From positions 1 to 41,512 of the forward strand of contig JAQWOT010000133.1 in assembly GCA_029245725.1 (NCBI GenBank): a stretch of 41,512 bases of DNA, given 5' to 3'. Within the stretch, counting starts at the first letter, position 1. Each line of letters opens with the position of its first letter. The DNA is from SAR324 cluster bacterium. Its GTDB lineage: Bacteria > SAR324 > NAC60-12. Both the position numbers and the translations under genes were made by a program. The notes below the pieces were generated by a model. It saw only the letters and a list, made by a program, of their open reading frames with translations, was not told the DNA's origin and did not search any database. Shown one piece after another: positions 27,352 to 36,378 of the stretch.

Positions 27352-28317
27352 ATGGAGATGCAATATAGAAGGGTGGGTCAAGCAGGAATCAAAGTGAGTG
27401 TTTTGTCTTTCGGATCCTGGGTTACTTTTGCCAAACAGCTCCCCTTGGATAATGCTCTAGCTTGCATGCAAGCAGCACATGAGGCAGGGGTGAATTTTTT
27501 TGATAACGCAGAGGCCTACGAAAGGGGAGAGTCCGAAAAATTGATGGGTCAAGCTCTAAAAGAACTTGGCTGGGCCCGTGAAACCTATCTGGTCTCCACC
27601 AAGTTTTTCTGGGGAATTGTGCCGGGGGTCAATACGAAAAACACCTTGAATCGCAAATATCTCAGACAAGCAATGGATCGCTCGCTTGAGCGCTTTGGTC
27701 TGGATTTCATCGATCTTGTTTTCTGTCATCGTCCTGATCCCGAAACTCCTATTGAAGAAACCGTTTTTACCATGTCAGAAATGGTTAGTTCCGGGAAAGC
27801 TCATTATTGGGGTACTTCTGAGTGGTCTGCTCAGGAATTGTTGGAGGCCTATGAAATCGCTGAAAGATATCACCTTCACAAACCAACGATGGAACAACCC
27901 CAGTATCATCTTTTTCATCGTGAAAGATTAGAGGAAGAATATGCTCCACTTTTCAAAAAATATCAGATGGGCACTACAATTTGGAGTCCGCTTGCCTCAG
28001 GCATGTTAACTGGCAAATATCTGGATGGTATTCCGGCTGACAGCCGAGCCAACCTCCCTGGATATGAATGGCTCCGAGAGAAACTAACAGATCAGACTAC
28101 CCTGAATAAGGTGAGGAACCTCAAAGTCATTTCAGATCGACTGGGCTGTTCTCTTTCCCAACTGGCTTTGGCTTGGTGTGTGAGTAATCCAAACGTTTCC
28201 ACCGCAATTACAGGGGCAAGCCAAGTGGAACAAGTCCATGAAAATATGAAATCCTTGGATGTGTTGGAATTGATTACTCCTGAGGTGAAACAGGAGATCG
28301 AAAAAATAGTAGGCTGA
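27352..28317 (+). CDS. Aldo/keto reductase, Kv-beta type
   Basis: A 321-residue NADPH-dependent oxidoreductase with the aldo/keto reductase TIM barrel. The full catalytic tetrad is present: D51 and Y56 in [12 protein letters not shown]84 in VSTKFFWG and H126 in LVFCHRPDP. The sequence style ([22 protein letters not shown], and [18 protein letters not shown] near the end) is that of potassium-channel beta-subunit-like AKRs, such as E. coli YghZ. Substrates are usually small aldehydes or methylglyoxal. It could reduce the lactaldehyde made by the nearby aldolase, but that link is inference. AGGAG lies nine bases before the ATG. The stop is TGA, and the frame continues into the nucleotidase remnant. 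Confidence 0.88.
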   Translation: MEMQYRRVGQAGIKVSVLSFGSWVTFAKQLPLDNALACMQAAHEAGVNFFDNAEAYERGESEKLMGQALKELGWARETYLVSTKFFWGIVPGVNTKNTLNRKYLRQAMDRSLERFGLDFIDLVFCHRPDPETPIEETVFTMSEMVSSGKAHYWGTSEWSAQELLEAYEIAERYHLHKPTMEQPQYHLFHRERLEEEYAPLFKKYQMGTTIWSPLASGMLTGKYLDGIPADSRANLPGYEWLREKLTDQTTLNKVRNLKVISDRLGCSLSQLALAWCVSNPNVSTAITGASQVEQVHENMKSLDVLELITPEVKQEIEKIVG

Positions 28318-29526
28318 GTAGGAGTTGTAGTTTGGAGTTCAACAACACATTTACCAGTATTTAGCAATGATTTAGTAACAGACAAAGCTTTTGCAGAAAA
28401 TTACCCTTATGAGACAACTGATGTGGATGGTAACCCTGTCATTCTTGTCAATGTTGATGCTGACTATAAATATTTGGGCAGATTAGTCATCACTTTTGAT
28501 GAAAAAGGAAATATTCAACCAGATTCAATCGATCCACAGATGAGCGCAGCATATGCTGCAACTGAAGAAGTTATAAATTCGTTTGGGGGTATTCGCAATG
28601 TTGGGGTGATTGCAATCAGGAATGCAGTTCAGGACGTCATTACAAGTCAATTCGGGAATGTCGTAGGTTACACAAAAGTCTACCTTGATGGGTGACGCAG
28701 CAAAGTTAGAACAGAAGAAACCAATTTGGGTAATTTAAGTGCCGATGCGAACTTGTGGTACGCAAATGAATTGAGTGAAAAACCAGTCCACCTATCTTTA
28801 AAAAATGGGGGTGGAATTAGAACAGGAATTGGCTCGGCGCTAATCCCCCCTGGTGTTACAGATTACAGTAAAGCCGTCTTTGCTCCTCCGTTAGCAAATC
28901 TAGAGGCTAAGACTGCTGAGGGGGCGTTGAGTGAAGGCCATATTAGAGCAACTCTACGTTTTGACAACGGCTTGGTTGTGGTATCTGTGACGGCCGCAGA
29001 ATTAAAAGATTTATTAGAGAATGGGCTTGTAGACACAGCAGATGGAAGGACACCTGGGCGCTTTGTACATGTAGCTGGAATGAAATTTAGTTATGATAGC
29101 ACTATGAGACCAAGATCAACTTCCGGTACTGGTCAGCGGGTAAGATCTTTAGTTATTCTTAACTCAGATGGGACTGTCAAAGATACGATCGTCAAGGACG
29201 ATGATATTTTGGGTAATCCAGATCAGAGATTCAACATGGCGACTCTGAATTTTTTGGCAAACGGAGGAGATGATTATCCTTTCCAGGAGTTGAGTAATCC
29301 AAATCGTTTGAATCTTTATGCAGGCAGATGATATGGAGAAAAAGTCGACTATCCAAGTGCAGACACAACTAGAGATCCTGGTCTTTCTTCAGAATTCAGT
29401 TACACTGATGGTGAACAGCATGTGTCCGCTGAATACATGTCCGCATTCCATCTTTCTGCTTCTGAAGCCTATGGTTTAGAGGAAAAAGGCGTTAACGAAG
29501 ATAGCAGAGTTGTCAAGCTGCGCTAA
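28318..29526 (+). pseudogene. 5'-nucleotidase remnant, truncated with two in-frame TGA
   Basis: One reading frame of about 403 codons resembles the C-terminal part of UshA-type 5'-nucleotidases. It includes the end of the metallophosphatase domain (VNVDADYKYLGRLVITFDEKGNI) and the 5'-nucleotidase C-terminal domain (VRTEETNLGNLSADANLWYANEL, LKNGGGIRTGI, FMATLNFLANGGDDYP-type substrate loop). The N-terminal metal-binding domain is missing, because the frame begins right after the aldo/keto reductase stop. Two TGA codons interrupt it at 28693-28695 and 29329-29331, and the frame is kept across both. It ends at TAA 29524-29526. No indels are seen, so decay is recent or the stops are read through. 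ORFs starting at 28423 and 28726 are fragments of this gene. Confidence 0.8.
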
Positions 29527-29598
29527 GTAGGGTACTAAAATCTCACTGAAACAGCGTTATAGCTTTGATGAACCATCTGGAAAAATAATTTGGCTACA

Positions 29599-30363
29599 TT
29601 AATCAATGGTCGCACCTCCATCAATAACCAGGTGGGCGCCTGTTACGAAAGAGGCTTCATCTGAAGCGAGAAAGAGGATGCCATTGGCTATCTCGACGGG
29701 CTCTCCCATCCGCTTCATTGGGGAATCCTGCCCGAACAATGTCCGGCCCTCTTCAACACTGATCCCGATGAATTTCATATGATTTTCGCTGGCTTGAGTG
29801 AAAATTGCTCCCGGACATACACCATTCACTCGAATATTTTCTGAAGCTAAATCTAGTGCAAGACAACGAGTCATCTGCATAATTCCGCCTTTAGATGTGT
29901 TGTAGGGTACAAAAGCCGGCTGTGCAATAAAAGAACTAACAGAAGCCACATTGACGATGGCACCACCTCCATTGGCCCGCAGATGTGGTAAGACAGCCTG
30001 AACCATATTTGCATAACCGATGATGTTCACTCCCAAAACCTTTTGCCAGTCCTCTGCGGTAGCTTCCTCAATTTTGCCAAAAACAAAAGCCGCTGCATTA
30101 TTGACAAGGATCTGAAGACTTCCAAAGGATGAGATTGTGGCTTGCACGGCCATCTCAATTGCTTTGGAGTCAGATACATCTGCTTGCTGATATTCAGCTT
30201 GTCCCCCTGCATCTCGAAGCATTTGTGCAGTCTGCTTGGCATCATCTCCATTGATGTCAACAACCATTACTCTAGCACCTTCCTCTACAAAACGTAGGGC
30301 TGTTGCTTTACCTATTCCTGCCCCAGATCCGGTGATGATTGCGTTCTTGTTTTTCAGTCTCAT
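29599..30363 (-). CDS. SDR-family dehydrogenase
   Basis: A classical short-chain dehydrogenase of 254 residues. Cofactor motif TGSGAGIGKA (about 11-20) is followed by VVDIN with D36 at the end of strand 2, which favours NAD over NADP. The NNAA motif is at about 88-91, and the catalytic Ser143 region, Y154 and K158 lie in SVSSFIAQPAFVPYNTSKGG. The C-terminus ends GAHLVIDGGATID, as usual. It is the last gene of the deoxysugar operon, 27 bases after the amidohydrolase. In that context it may oxidise a deoxysugar (rhamnose or fucose 1-dehydrogenase) or a keto-deoxy acid; the family alone does not settle this. Confidence 0.88.
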   Translation of the reverse strand: MRLKNKNAIITGSGAGIGKATALRFVEEGARVMVVDINGDDAKQTAQMLRDAGGQAEYQQADVSDSKAIEMAVQATISSFGSLQILVNNAAAFVFGKIEEATAEDWQKVLGVNIIGYANMVQAVLPHLRANGGGAIVNVASVSSFIAQPAFVPYNTSKGGIMQMTRCLALDLASENIRVNGVCPGAIFTQASENHMKFIGISVEEGRTLFGQDSPMKRMGEPVEIANGILFLASDEASFVTGAHLVIDGGATID

Positions 30364-30390
30364 AACTACCTCTGTGCAAATTCTGTCAGA

Positions 30391-31302
30391 TTAGGCTCTG
30401 TAAATTCGCATTGCATTTAATGCAAAGAGAGCCTCTTGTTCCTCTTGACTTCGATGATCCACTAGTCGTTGAAATTCTTGATACATACTTTGAGCATTCC
30501 AACCGTCCAGTTTTTCTACAGGATAATTTGAGGCGAAGATGCAGCGCTGGACTCCGAATAAATCAATCACCTTATTCACTGTCTCCTTGATGAGGGCATC
30601 CTTATGCCACTGCTTGTTTGGGTAGGTCAGCATTGAGAGTTTTATCGATACCTGTTCAAGGTTAGCCAACGCTTGCAATCCTTCCCAATATTTCTGTCCT
30701 TCCAAAAGATTTTCTCTTTTGGGTGTGCCCAGATGATTTAGAATCACAGGAATTTCAGGATTTCTTTGAAAAATCTCAGCAGATTGTTTGTATTGATGGG
30801 GATTACATTGCAAGTCAAACGAATAACCTGCCTCAACTAATGTGCTAAAGCCTTGTTGCCATTTGTTCGAATCTAACAAGTTACCAAGTCGATTGTTTCT
30901 GGGCCAGGAGGGTTCATGGTTCAAGATTTGACGAATCCCACAAACATTCGGAATTTTCTGGAGCCGAGCTAACAGTACCAGCCACTCAGGGCTTTCCAGA
31001 GGTCCTGTAGCCACAATCTGATAAGGGAGGCTTGATTGTGAACATTGATCAGTAACCCACTTGGCTTCTGCTAAACATGCATTTTCGTAGAGAGGCCCAT
31101 CGTGTTCTATGTGGCATACGCTGACGGCCTCAACAAAAGTTCCTCCGATCAGTTCAAAACCTTCCATGCTAAGATCAGTTTCATAGCGTTGAATAGTGTA
31201 AATGGGGTCTTCGTCTGGAGCAAATAATTGGGCTGAATCATGGCCACTCGGACTGTTTGGGCGTACATCCCAGATGTGAAAATGTGGATCCCAGACTTTC
31301 AT
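30391..31302 (-). CDS. COG3618 amidohydrolase, lactonase-like (copy 2)
   Basis: A 303-residue TIM-barrel hydrolase of the amidohydrolase-2 family, the group that contains L-fuconolactonase and L-rhamnonolactonase. The metal motif HxH is H7/H9 in VWDPHFHIWD. Further conserved blocks are GTFVEAVSVCHIEHDG, VCGIRQILNHEPSWPRN and ILNHLGTPKR. Near the end, FASNYPVEK has Asn where many members have the metal-binding Asp (FGSDWPV). It is clearly paralogous to the gene at 35071-35988, sharing long identical blocks. It sits 27 bases after the aldolase gene and 27 before the SDR gene. A sugar-acid lactone is the most likely substrate. Confidence 0.85.
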   Translation of the reverse strand: MKVWDPHFHIWDVRPNSPSGHDSAQLFAPDEDPIYTIQRYETDLSMEGFELIGGTFVEAVSVCHIEHDGPLYENACLAEAKWVTDQCSQSSLPYQIVATGPLESPEWLVLLARLQKIPNVCGIRQILNHEPSWPRNNRLGNLLDSNKWQQGFSTLVEAGYSFDLQCNPHQYKQSAEIFQRNPEIPVILNHLGTPKRENLLEGQKYWEGLQALANLEQVSIKLSMLTYPNKQWHKDALIKETVNKVIDLFGVQRCIFASNYPVEKLDGWNAQSMYQEFQRLVDHRSQEEQEALFALNAMRIYRA

Positions 31303-31329
31303 TCTTCCCCTGTGTTTTGTTTAAAGATG

Positions 31330-33420
31330 CTAACGCACAAAAGCTTCGTGCAACCCCCCATCAACGTTGATAAGTTGTCCTGTGGTTCGACAGAGACGTT
31401 CAGAGGCTAGCAGAAAAATTGCCTCTGCCTGGTGTTCTGGTGAAATCTCTGATTTAAGCAGAGTTCGCTGAGCATAGAAATCTGCCAGACGCCTTCTCAG
31501 GATTTCAGTATCCTCATGCTCATCGAAAGTTAATTGATATTTTGAAAGTGAGGAAATTAATCGTTTTCTAGGGAACATGCTGCTTCCTTCCAGCACTGTC
31601 GCAGGTGCTAACGCATTGACCCGCACCAGAGGAGCCATTTGAACCGCCAATTCTCTGACTAAATGATTCAAAGCAGCTTTCGAACTATCATAGGCCAGGC
31701 TGCCCACTTTACTCACAGTTGCGTTCACAGATGAGGTTAAAATAAGGTTCGCAGGCATTTCTTGTCTAAGCCAAACTGTGTAGGCCTCTTCAGCAACCAT
31801 CGCAGGGCCGATCACATTCACATCGTAAGTCTGGCGCCACTGACTATCCGAGATACGACCAGTTGCATCAGGTGGAAAAAACACTCCGGCAGTAATAATC
31901 AAAGTGTCCATCCCTCCGTAAGCCAACACTACATCTTCAAATAGCTGATTTAGACTCTCACTGTTGGTGATGTCTGCTGATCTAGCGAGGGTTGGACCAC
32001 AGGTGCTCAGCCTACTGCCAGCCACCCCAATGCCAACTCCCACTTTTTTCACTAACTCTTCAGCTGTAGTTTTGGTGGCCAGGGAATTAGCATCTGCACA
32101 GACAACATTAGATCCCTCCCCAAGCAAGCGGTGGCAAACAGATTTACCAATCCCAGAGCCTGCTCCAATTACCACAGCGACTTGTCGTGACAACTCCTGT
32201 TCAGGAGGCATCCGCCGAAGCTTTGCTTCTTCCAGAAGCCAGTACTCTATATCAAAGGCTTCTTGCTGATCGATAGCAACGTATTCATCTACTGCTTCAG
32301 CTCCCCGCATCACTTCAATTGCACAATTATAGAACTCAGCGGTTACCCGGCTTTCACTCTTGTTTTTACCCCAAGCAATCATCCCAAGTCCTGGGATGAG
32401 GATAACACTGGGGTTGGTGTTTCGGAGCGCAGGAGAATCTTCATGCTTACAACGCTCATAGTAAGCAGAATAATCTTGTCGATAATTACCAAGCCCCTTC
32501 AAAATCAGTTCTTTCAAATCATCCAGACTTTGACGGTGAGGATCCCAAGGAACATACATTGGCTTGATCTTGGTTCGCAGAAAGTGATCTGGACAACTTG
32601 TACCCAATTCTGATAGACGAACAACATCTTCAGAGTTGACGAAGTAGCGCATCATCTCACCATCTTGCACAGTCGCAACAAGTCGCTTATCGCTGGATAC
32701 CTGGCCACGGAGCCAGGGCAGAATTTCAACAAGTGTGGATCTGCTTGCAGCTTTGTTTAGTTCTGGATAGCGAATTCCACCGAAAGTCATCTCTCCTTTA
32801 TCATGCTGGGCTAGATGCTCATCAGCTTTTTGGATGATCTCTACCGTCCATTCGTAACACTCCTGGTTACTTTCAGCCCAGTTGATTACACCATGGCCAC
32901 CAAGCAATATTCCCCTTGCGCTGGGGTGATCTTTACAAATCTTCTGCAACTGCAGTCCTAGATCAAAACCTGGTCGTTGCCATGGCCACCAGATCAAATC
33001 ATCTCCCCAGATCTTTTTCGTCAGCTCCTTGGAACGCTTGGAAGCTGCAATAGCGATCACAGAGTTTGGATGCATATGATCGACATGCTTGTGTGGGATG
33101 AAGGCATGTAAGGGGGTATCAAGCGAAGCAGCCCGAGGATTCAGATTGAAGGTGCAGTGTGGGTACATGCCGACCATCTGATCTTCTATGCTGGTCTTGT
33201 AGCCCTTCACTGGTGCAGAGGTGTATTTGGGGATCAGATTGAGCAATTTCTGCTGATACAGAGAAGAGAAATTTTCACGCTTGGAAGTGCGTAGATCTCC
33301 TCCTGATCCCTTAACCCAAAGAACCTCGGTTTGCTCATTACTAAGCGGATCAATTTCATGTAATTTTGCAGAGGTGTTCCCTCCACCAGTGTTAGTTATC
33401 CGTTGGTCGGACCCTAGCAA
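31330..33420 (-). CDS. Fused rhamnulose-1-P aldolase / dehydrogenase
   Basis: A two-domain protein of the bifunctional rhamnulose-1-phosphate aldolase/lactaldehyde dehydrogenase family (RhaD/RhaE or YuxG type, about 700 residues). Numbering from the TTG at 33420, residues 1-385 form a class II aldolase with TNTGGGNTSAK, metal histidines in HKHVDHMHPNS (112-117) and GGHGVINW (H176). Residues about 412-696 form an SDR domain with GAGSGIGKS (419-427) and Y577/K581 in LAYDSSKAAL. It would split the phosphosugar into DHAP and L-lactaldehyde and oxidise the aldehyde. The TTG start cuts conserved sequence: homology continues upstream to a TGA (see 33421-33519). The aldolase and dehydrogenase cores are intact. 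Confidence 0.88.
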   Translation of the reverse strand: MLGSDQRITNTGGGNTSAKLHEIDPLSNEQTEVLWVKGSGGDLRTSKRENFSSLYQQKLLNLIPKYTSAPVKGYKTSIEDQMVGMYPHCTFNLNPRAASLDTPLHAFIPHKHVDHMHPNSVIAIAASKRSKELTKKIWGDDLIWWPWQRPGFDLGLQLQKICKDHPSARGILLGGHGVINWAESNQECYEWTVEIIQKADEHLAQHDKGEMTFGGIRYPELNKAASRSTLVEILPWLRGQVSSDKRLVATVQDGEMMRYFVNSEDVVRLSELGTSCPDHFLRTKIKPMYVPWDPHRQSLDDLKELILKGLGNYRQDYSAYYERCKHEDSPALRNTNPSVILIPGLGMIAWGKNKSESRVTAEFYNCAIEVMRGAEAVDEYVAIDQQEAFDIEYWLLEEAKLRRMPPEQELSRQVAVVIGAGSGIGKSVCHRLLGEGSNVVCADANSLATKTTAEELVKKVGVGIGVAGSRLSTCGPTLARSADITNSESLNQLFEDVVLAYGGMDTLIITAGVFFPPDATGRISDSQWRQTYDVNVIGPAMVAEEAYTVWLRQEMPANLILTSSVNATVSKVGSLAYDSSKAALNHLVRELAVQMAPLVRVNALAPATVLEGSSMFPRKRLISSLSKYQLTFDEHEDTEILRRRLADFYAQRTLLKSEISPEHQAEAIFLLASERLCRTTGQLINVDGGLHEAFVR

Positions 33421-33519
33421 ATTAGAGTGGTAGATCAGTTTGCCAACTGGATCAAGTGTATTTGCGTAGTTAGTGTCCCAGGTCGGATAAGGTCAATTCA
33501 AGGGTGTAGGGTATTTCAT
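33421..33519 (-). other. Aldolase N-terminus split by in-frame TGA
   Basis: Upstream of the TTG at 33420 the aldolase frame stays open and family-like (WDTNYANTLDPVGKLIYHSN leads into LLGSDQRI). It is then interrupted by TGA at 33493-33495. Beyond that, the frame continues MKYPTPLN from an ATG at 33517-33519, which overlaps the rhamnulokinase stop as ATGA. That overlap is the usual coupled start, so the ancestral gene very probably began there. No ATG, GTG or TTG lies between the TGA and 33420. The TGA is either a nonsense mutation, a sequence error or a recoded codon. Confidence 0.75.
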
Positions 33520-34997
33520 GGTAATTTCAGGTAACGTTGATAGGCCTTTTCCCAGATCGATTGATCCTGGGGAAGATATTCTTCAATTTCAAAAGAGTTT
33601 CGGACAGTTTGGCGTATTTCTGAGAGTGAACTCAAATGTCCGAGGGCAAGACTTTGAATCAGAACATTCCCAATTGCAGTTGCTTCGGACGGGCCACTGA
33701 GGACCCTACGTCCAGTGGCATTGGCTGCTAGCTGATTCAGGAGTTTGTTCTTGGATCCGCCACCAACAATGTGGAGCGTTCGCAGGCTTTTCCCCGTTGT
33801 TTCCTCAAGTTCATCAAGTACCTTTCGATATGAGAGCGAAAGACTTTCCAGTGAACTCCGAACAAAGGCTCCATGATTTTCAGGAACGGGTTGTTTCGAT
33901 TCAATACAGTAGGCTGCTATTTTTTCAGGCATTTCACCGATTGTAGCAAACCGAGGATCGTTGGGATTAATTAGAGATCGTAGAGAGGATGCCACCGATG
34001 CCATTTCGGTGAGAGTAGAATAATCGTAAGAACACCCCTCTCTTGCCCACTTGCGACGACACTCCTGTATAACCCATAAACCACTGATATTTTTAAGTAA
34101 ACGAATACTATGGTTTAATCCTACCTCGTTTGTGAAGTTGTACTGGCGGCTCTTGGAAGTGATCACAGGTGCCGCCAATTCAATTCCTAACAGGGACCAT
34201 GTCCCAGAGCTAAGATAGGCCCAGTCTTTTTGTTCACTTTGTGCGGGAGTACCGACTACGGCTGCTCCTGTGTCATGTGAGCAACTTGCAATCACTTTGG
34301 TGTTGCTTGCTAGGCCTGTACTCTCTGCAACTTGTTCATTAATTTGCCCGAGTATCGATCCACAGGGTACAATTTCTGGGAAAAGATCATAGGGCAATCC
34401 AAGGGCATCAATCAGCGGCTTAGACCATTCATGCTTGCGGGGATTATAAAGCTGAGTTGTACTAACCATGGAAGCATCTCCCACTGCGACTCCAGAGAAC
34501 ATGTAGTTGAACCAATCACCCATTGGGATCAGTTTATTAGCAAAGGTCAGCAACTCAGGGCACTCTTCTTGGGCAGCAGCGAGCTGATAGATTGTATTGA
34601 TTGGCATGAACTGAATGCCAGTTTCCTCAAAAATAAAATCTTCACCGAGTTGCTTACAAACCTTCTTGTATGAGACCAGATTGCGTGGGTCCCGATAGTG
34701 CCGTGGGGGAGTAAGAATGGGTTCTTGATCACGAATAAGAACAAAATCGAGTCCCCATGAATCAGCACTCAAACTGGCAATTGGCAAGTTGAGCTGAGCT
34801 GCCTTGCGTACACCAATACGGAGTTCTTCAAAGATTTGTAGGACATCCCAACGGAGAGACTCTCCAACAGAGATGCTACCTGTTGGAAAACGATGAATTT
34901 CCTCTAGCTGAAGTTGTCGTTGATGGAGAATTCCAACCATTACACGAGCGCTTTCGGCACCACAATCCAGCGCAATATAAGCTTGTTTTTGAACCAT
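33516..34997 (-). CDS. rhaB: Rhamnulokinase, FGGY family
   Basis: A 493-residue sugar kinase. The N-terminal phosphate loop is IALDCGAESARVM (D11), the RhaB-type substrate segment is ADSWGLDFVLI with RHYRDPRN, and the catalytic Asp is D242 in CSHDTGAAVVG. The C-terminal ATP domain has LHIVGGGSKNKLLNQLAA and GNVLIQSLALG. These features fit rhamnulokinase better than xylulo- or glycerol kinase, although L-fuculose or another ketose cannot be excluded. It precedes the aldolase gene with an ATGA overlap, so kinase and aldolase would act in sequence on a ketose such as L-rhamnulose. No isomerase gene is visible nearby. Confidence 0.9.
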   Translation of the reverse strand: MVQKQAYIALDCGAESARVMVGILHQRQLQLEEIHRFPTGSISVGESLRWDVLQIFEELRIGVRKAAQLNLPIASLSADSWGLDFVLIRDQEPILTPPRHYRDPRNLVSYKKVCKQLGEDFIFEETGIQFMPINTIYQLAAAQEECPELLTFANKLIPMGDWFNYMFSGVAVGDASMVSTTQLYNPRKHEWSKPLIDALGLPYDLFPEIVPCGSILGQINEQVAESTGLASNTKVIASCSHDTGAAVVGTPAQSEQKDWAYLSSGTWSLLGIELAAPVITSKSRQYNFTNEVGLNHSIRLLKNISGLWVIQECRRKWAREGCSYDYSTLTEMASVASSLRSLINPNDPRFATIGEMPEKIAAYCIESKQPVPENHGAFVRSSLESLSLSYRKVLDELEETTGKSLRTLHIVGGGSKNKLLNQLAANATGRRVLSGPSEATAIGNVLIQSLALGHLSSLSEIRQTVRNSFEIEEYLPQDQSIWEKAYQRYLKLP

Positions 34998-35070
34998 TTG
35001 GGAAATGTAGGGAAGCCTCTAAAACTTATCTGATCCCAGTGAAAGTGTTGGTGGGGCTTACAAATAAGAT

Positions 35071-35988
35071 TTATGAGTAGGTTTTGTAAACTCGTTTTGC
35101 ATTTTCAGAGAAGAGTTTTTTTTGATCATTTGGACTAAGTGATTTGACTAAACCTCTTAATGCACCAAATAGCCTTTCTGCTGGCCAACCATCATTTAAT
35201 TCAACAGGAAAATTTGAGGCAAAAAAACAGCGATCAACCCCGAAGATATCAATAATTTTTAAAACCGTATCCTCCACAAGGGGGTTGTTCTGCCAATCTT
35301 TATCAATGTAGGACAGCATGGAAAGCTTTACAGAGTTTTGAGGCAGATCAGCTAGAGCTTTAATTCCCTCCCAGTAAATTTTTCCAGTGGTTAAGTCTTG
35401 TAAGATTGGACTTCCGAGATGTCCAAGGACTAATGGGATTTCAGGATTTCTTTCAGATAATCTTGCTGCTTGCTTAAATTGATGAGGGTTGATTTGCAAA
35501 TCAAAGATGAGTTCAAAATCTTTAAGTTTTTCGAATCCAGCACACCATGCTGGATTATCAAGCAAATTCCCCAAGCGTTCATTTCTTGGCCAAGAAGGCT
35601 GATGGTTCAAGATTTGTCGAATCCCTACTACTATTGGATTTTGAGCAATTTTGGCGAGATGTTTTGAACAATTTGGGTCTTCGAGGGCCAAGGTTGCGAC
35701 AATATAATAATCTTTTGTTGACCGACTAATTTGCTCGGAGACCCACTTGGTCTCCGCTAAGCAGTACTTAGCATAGTCATCACCACTAAGATCAATATGG
35801 CAAACACTGACTGCCTCGACAAAGACTCCTCCGGTTAAATGAACACCATAGGTCTTTAAGTCTTTCTCAAAATCCTGAATTCCATAAATTTCCTGGCCAT
35901 GTGGAGCAAACAGAACATTGCAGTCGTGTCCACTGGCAGTTTTCAATGAAATATCCCAAATGTGAAAATGAGGATCCCAAAATTCCAT
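35071..35988 (-). CDS. COG3618 amidohydrolase, lactonase-like (copy 1)
   Basis: A 305-residue TIM-barrel amidohydrolase-2 protein, paralogue of the gene at 30391-31302. Both share WDPHFHIWD (H7/H9), FVEAVSVCHI, GIRQILNH-PSWPRN-RLGNLLD, NPHQ-KQ and KLSML-Y, roughly half of all positions by eye. The C-terminal block is FASNFPVELNDGW, again with Asn in place of the common Asp. The expected role is hydrolysis of a deoxysugar lactone or a related cyclic ester. It lies between the mutarotase (72 bases upstream) and rhamnulokinase (73 bases downstream). Keeping two diverged copies in one operon suggests different substrates or anomers. Confidence 0.85.
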   Translation of the reverse strand: MEFWDPHFHIWDISLKTASGHDCNVLFAPHGQEIYGIQDFEKDLKTYGVHLTGGVFVEAVSVCHIDLSGDDYAKYCLAETKWVSEQISRSTKDYYIVATLALEDPNCSKHLAKIAQNPIVVGIRQILNHQPSWPRNERLGNLLDNPAWCAGFEKLKDFELIFDLQINPHQFKQAARLSERNPEIPLVLGHLGSPILQDLTTGKIYWEGIKALADLPQNSVKLSMLSYIDKDWQNNPLVEDTVLKIIDIFGVDRCFFASNFPVELNDGWPAERLFGALRGLVKSLSPNDQKKLFSENAKRVYKTYS

Positions 35989-36060
35989 GTTTCGTGTTTC
36001 AAAACGATTAACAGACAGTTTTTGAAGACTAGTTAACCTTGTGATTTATCAGATTGAAGG

Positions 36061-36378
36061 TCAGTCCATATGCCACTGTAGTGGCAGCAAGAATGGGAAG
36101 TTTTTCTGAGAATCTATTTCGATCTTCATAATTGGAGTCATATGCTCACCCCAGTGTCTATTCACATCACTAGCGTTGATCGCTGCAATTGTTTGCTCCA
36201 AGTTTTCCGTTTCAAAATAGCCAAAAAGTGTCAGGCCATGCCGAAAAATGGAGTAGTTTCGAACTCCTGCCTTTCGAAGCATGTCAACCATTTCTGGCCA
36301 TATTTCATCATGACGCTTTTTGTATTCATCCTCATAGCCAGGACGTACTTCTAAAACCCATGCAAATTGTTGATTCAT
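36061..36378 (-). CDS. rhaM: L-rhamnose mutarotase
   Basis: A 105-residue dimeric alpha/beta-barrel protein of the RhaM/RhaU family, which interconverts alpha and beta anomers of L-rhamnose (or L-fucose). Characteristic segments are FAWVLEVRPGYEDEYKKRHDEIWPEM with the catalytic His, VRNYSIFRHGLTLFGYFE and VNRHWGEHMTPIM. Full length for the family. Its start overlaps the stop of the PhyH-type dioxygenase as ATGA (36375-36378), so the two are translationally coupled. It is the clearest marker that this operon handles a 6-deoxyhexose. Confidence 0.92.
   Translation of the reverse strand: MNQQFAWVLEVRPGYEDEYKKRHDEIWPEMVDMLRKAGVRNYSIFRHGLTLFGYFETENLEQTIAAINASDVNRHWGEHMTPIMKIEIDSQKNFPFLLPLQWHMD

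Noticed and set aside
33460-33495. Selenocysteine at the aldolase TGA
   Set aside because: No convincing stem-loop with a suitable apical loop was seen just downstream, and this enzyme family is not known to use selenocysteine.
28318-33519. Genome-wide reassignment of TGA to an amino acid
   Set aside because: TGA ends rhaB, hisA, fliK, rdgB, pyrE and other genes at family-typical lengths, several in ATGA overlaps, so it functions as a stop here.
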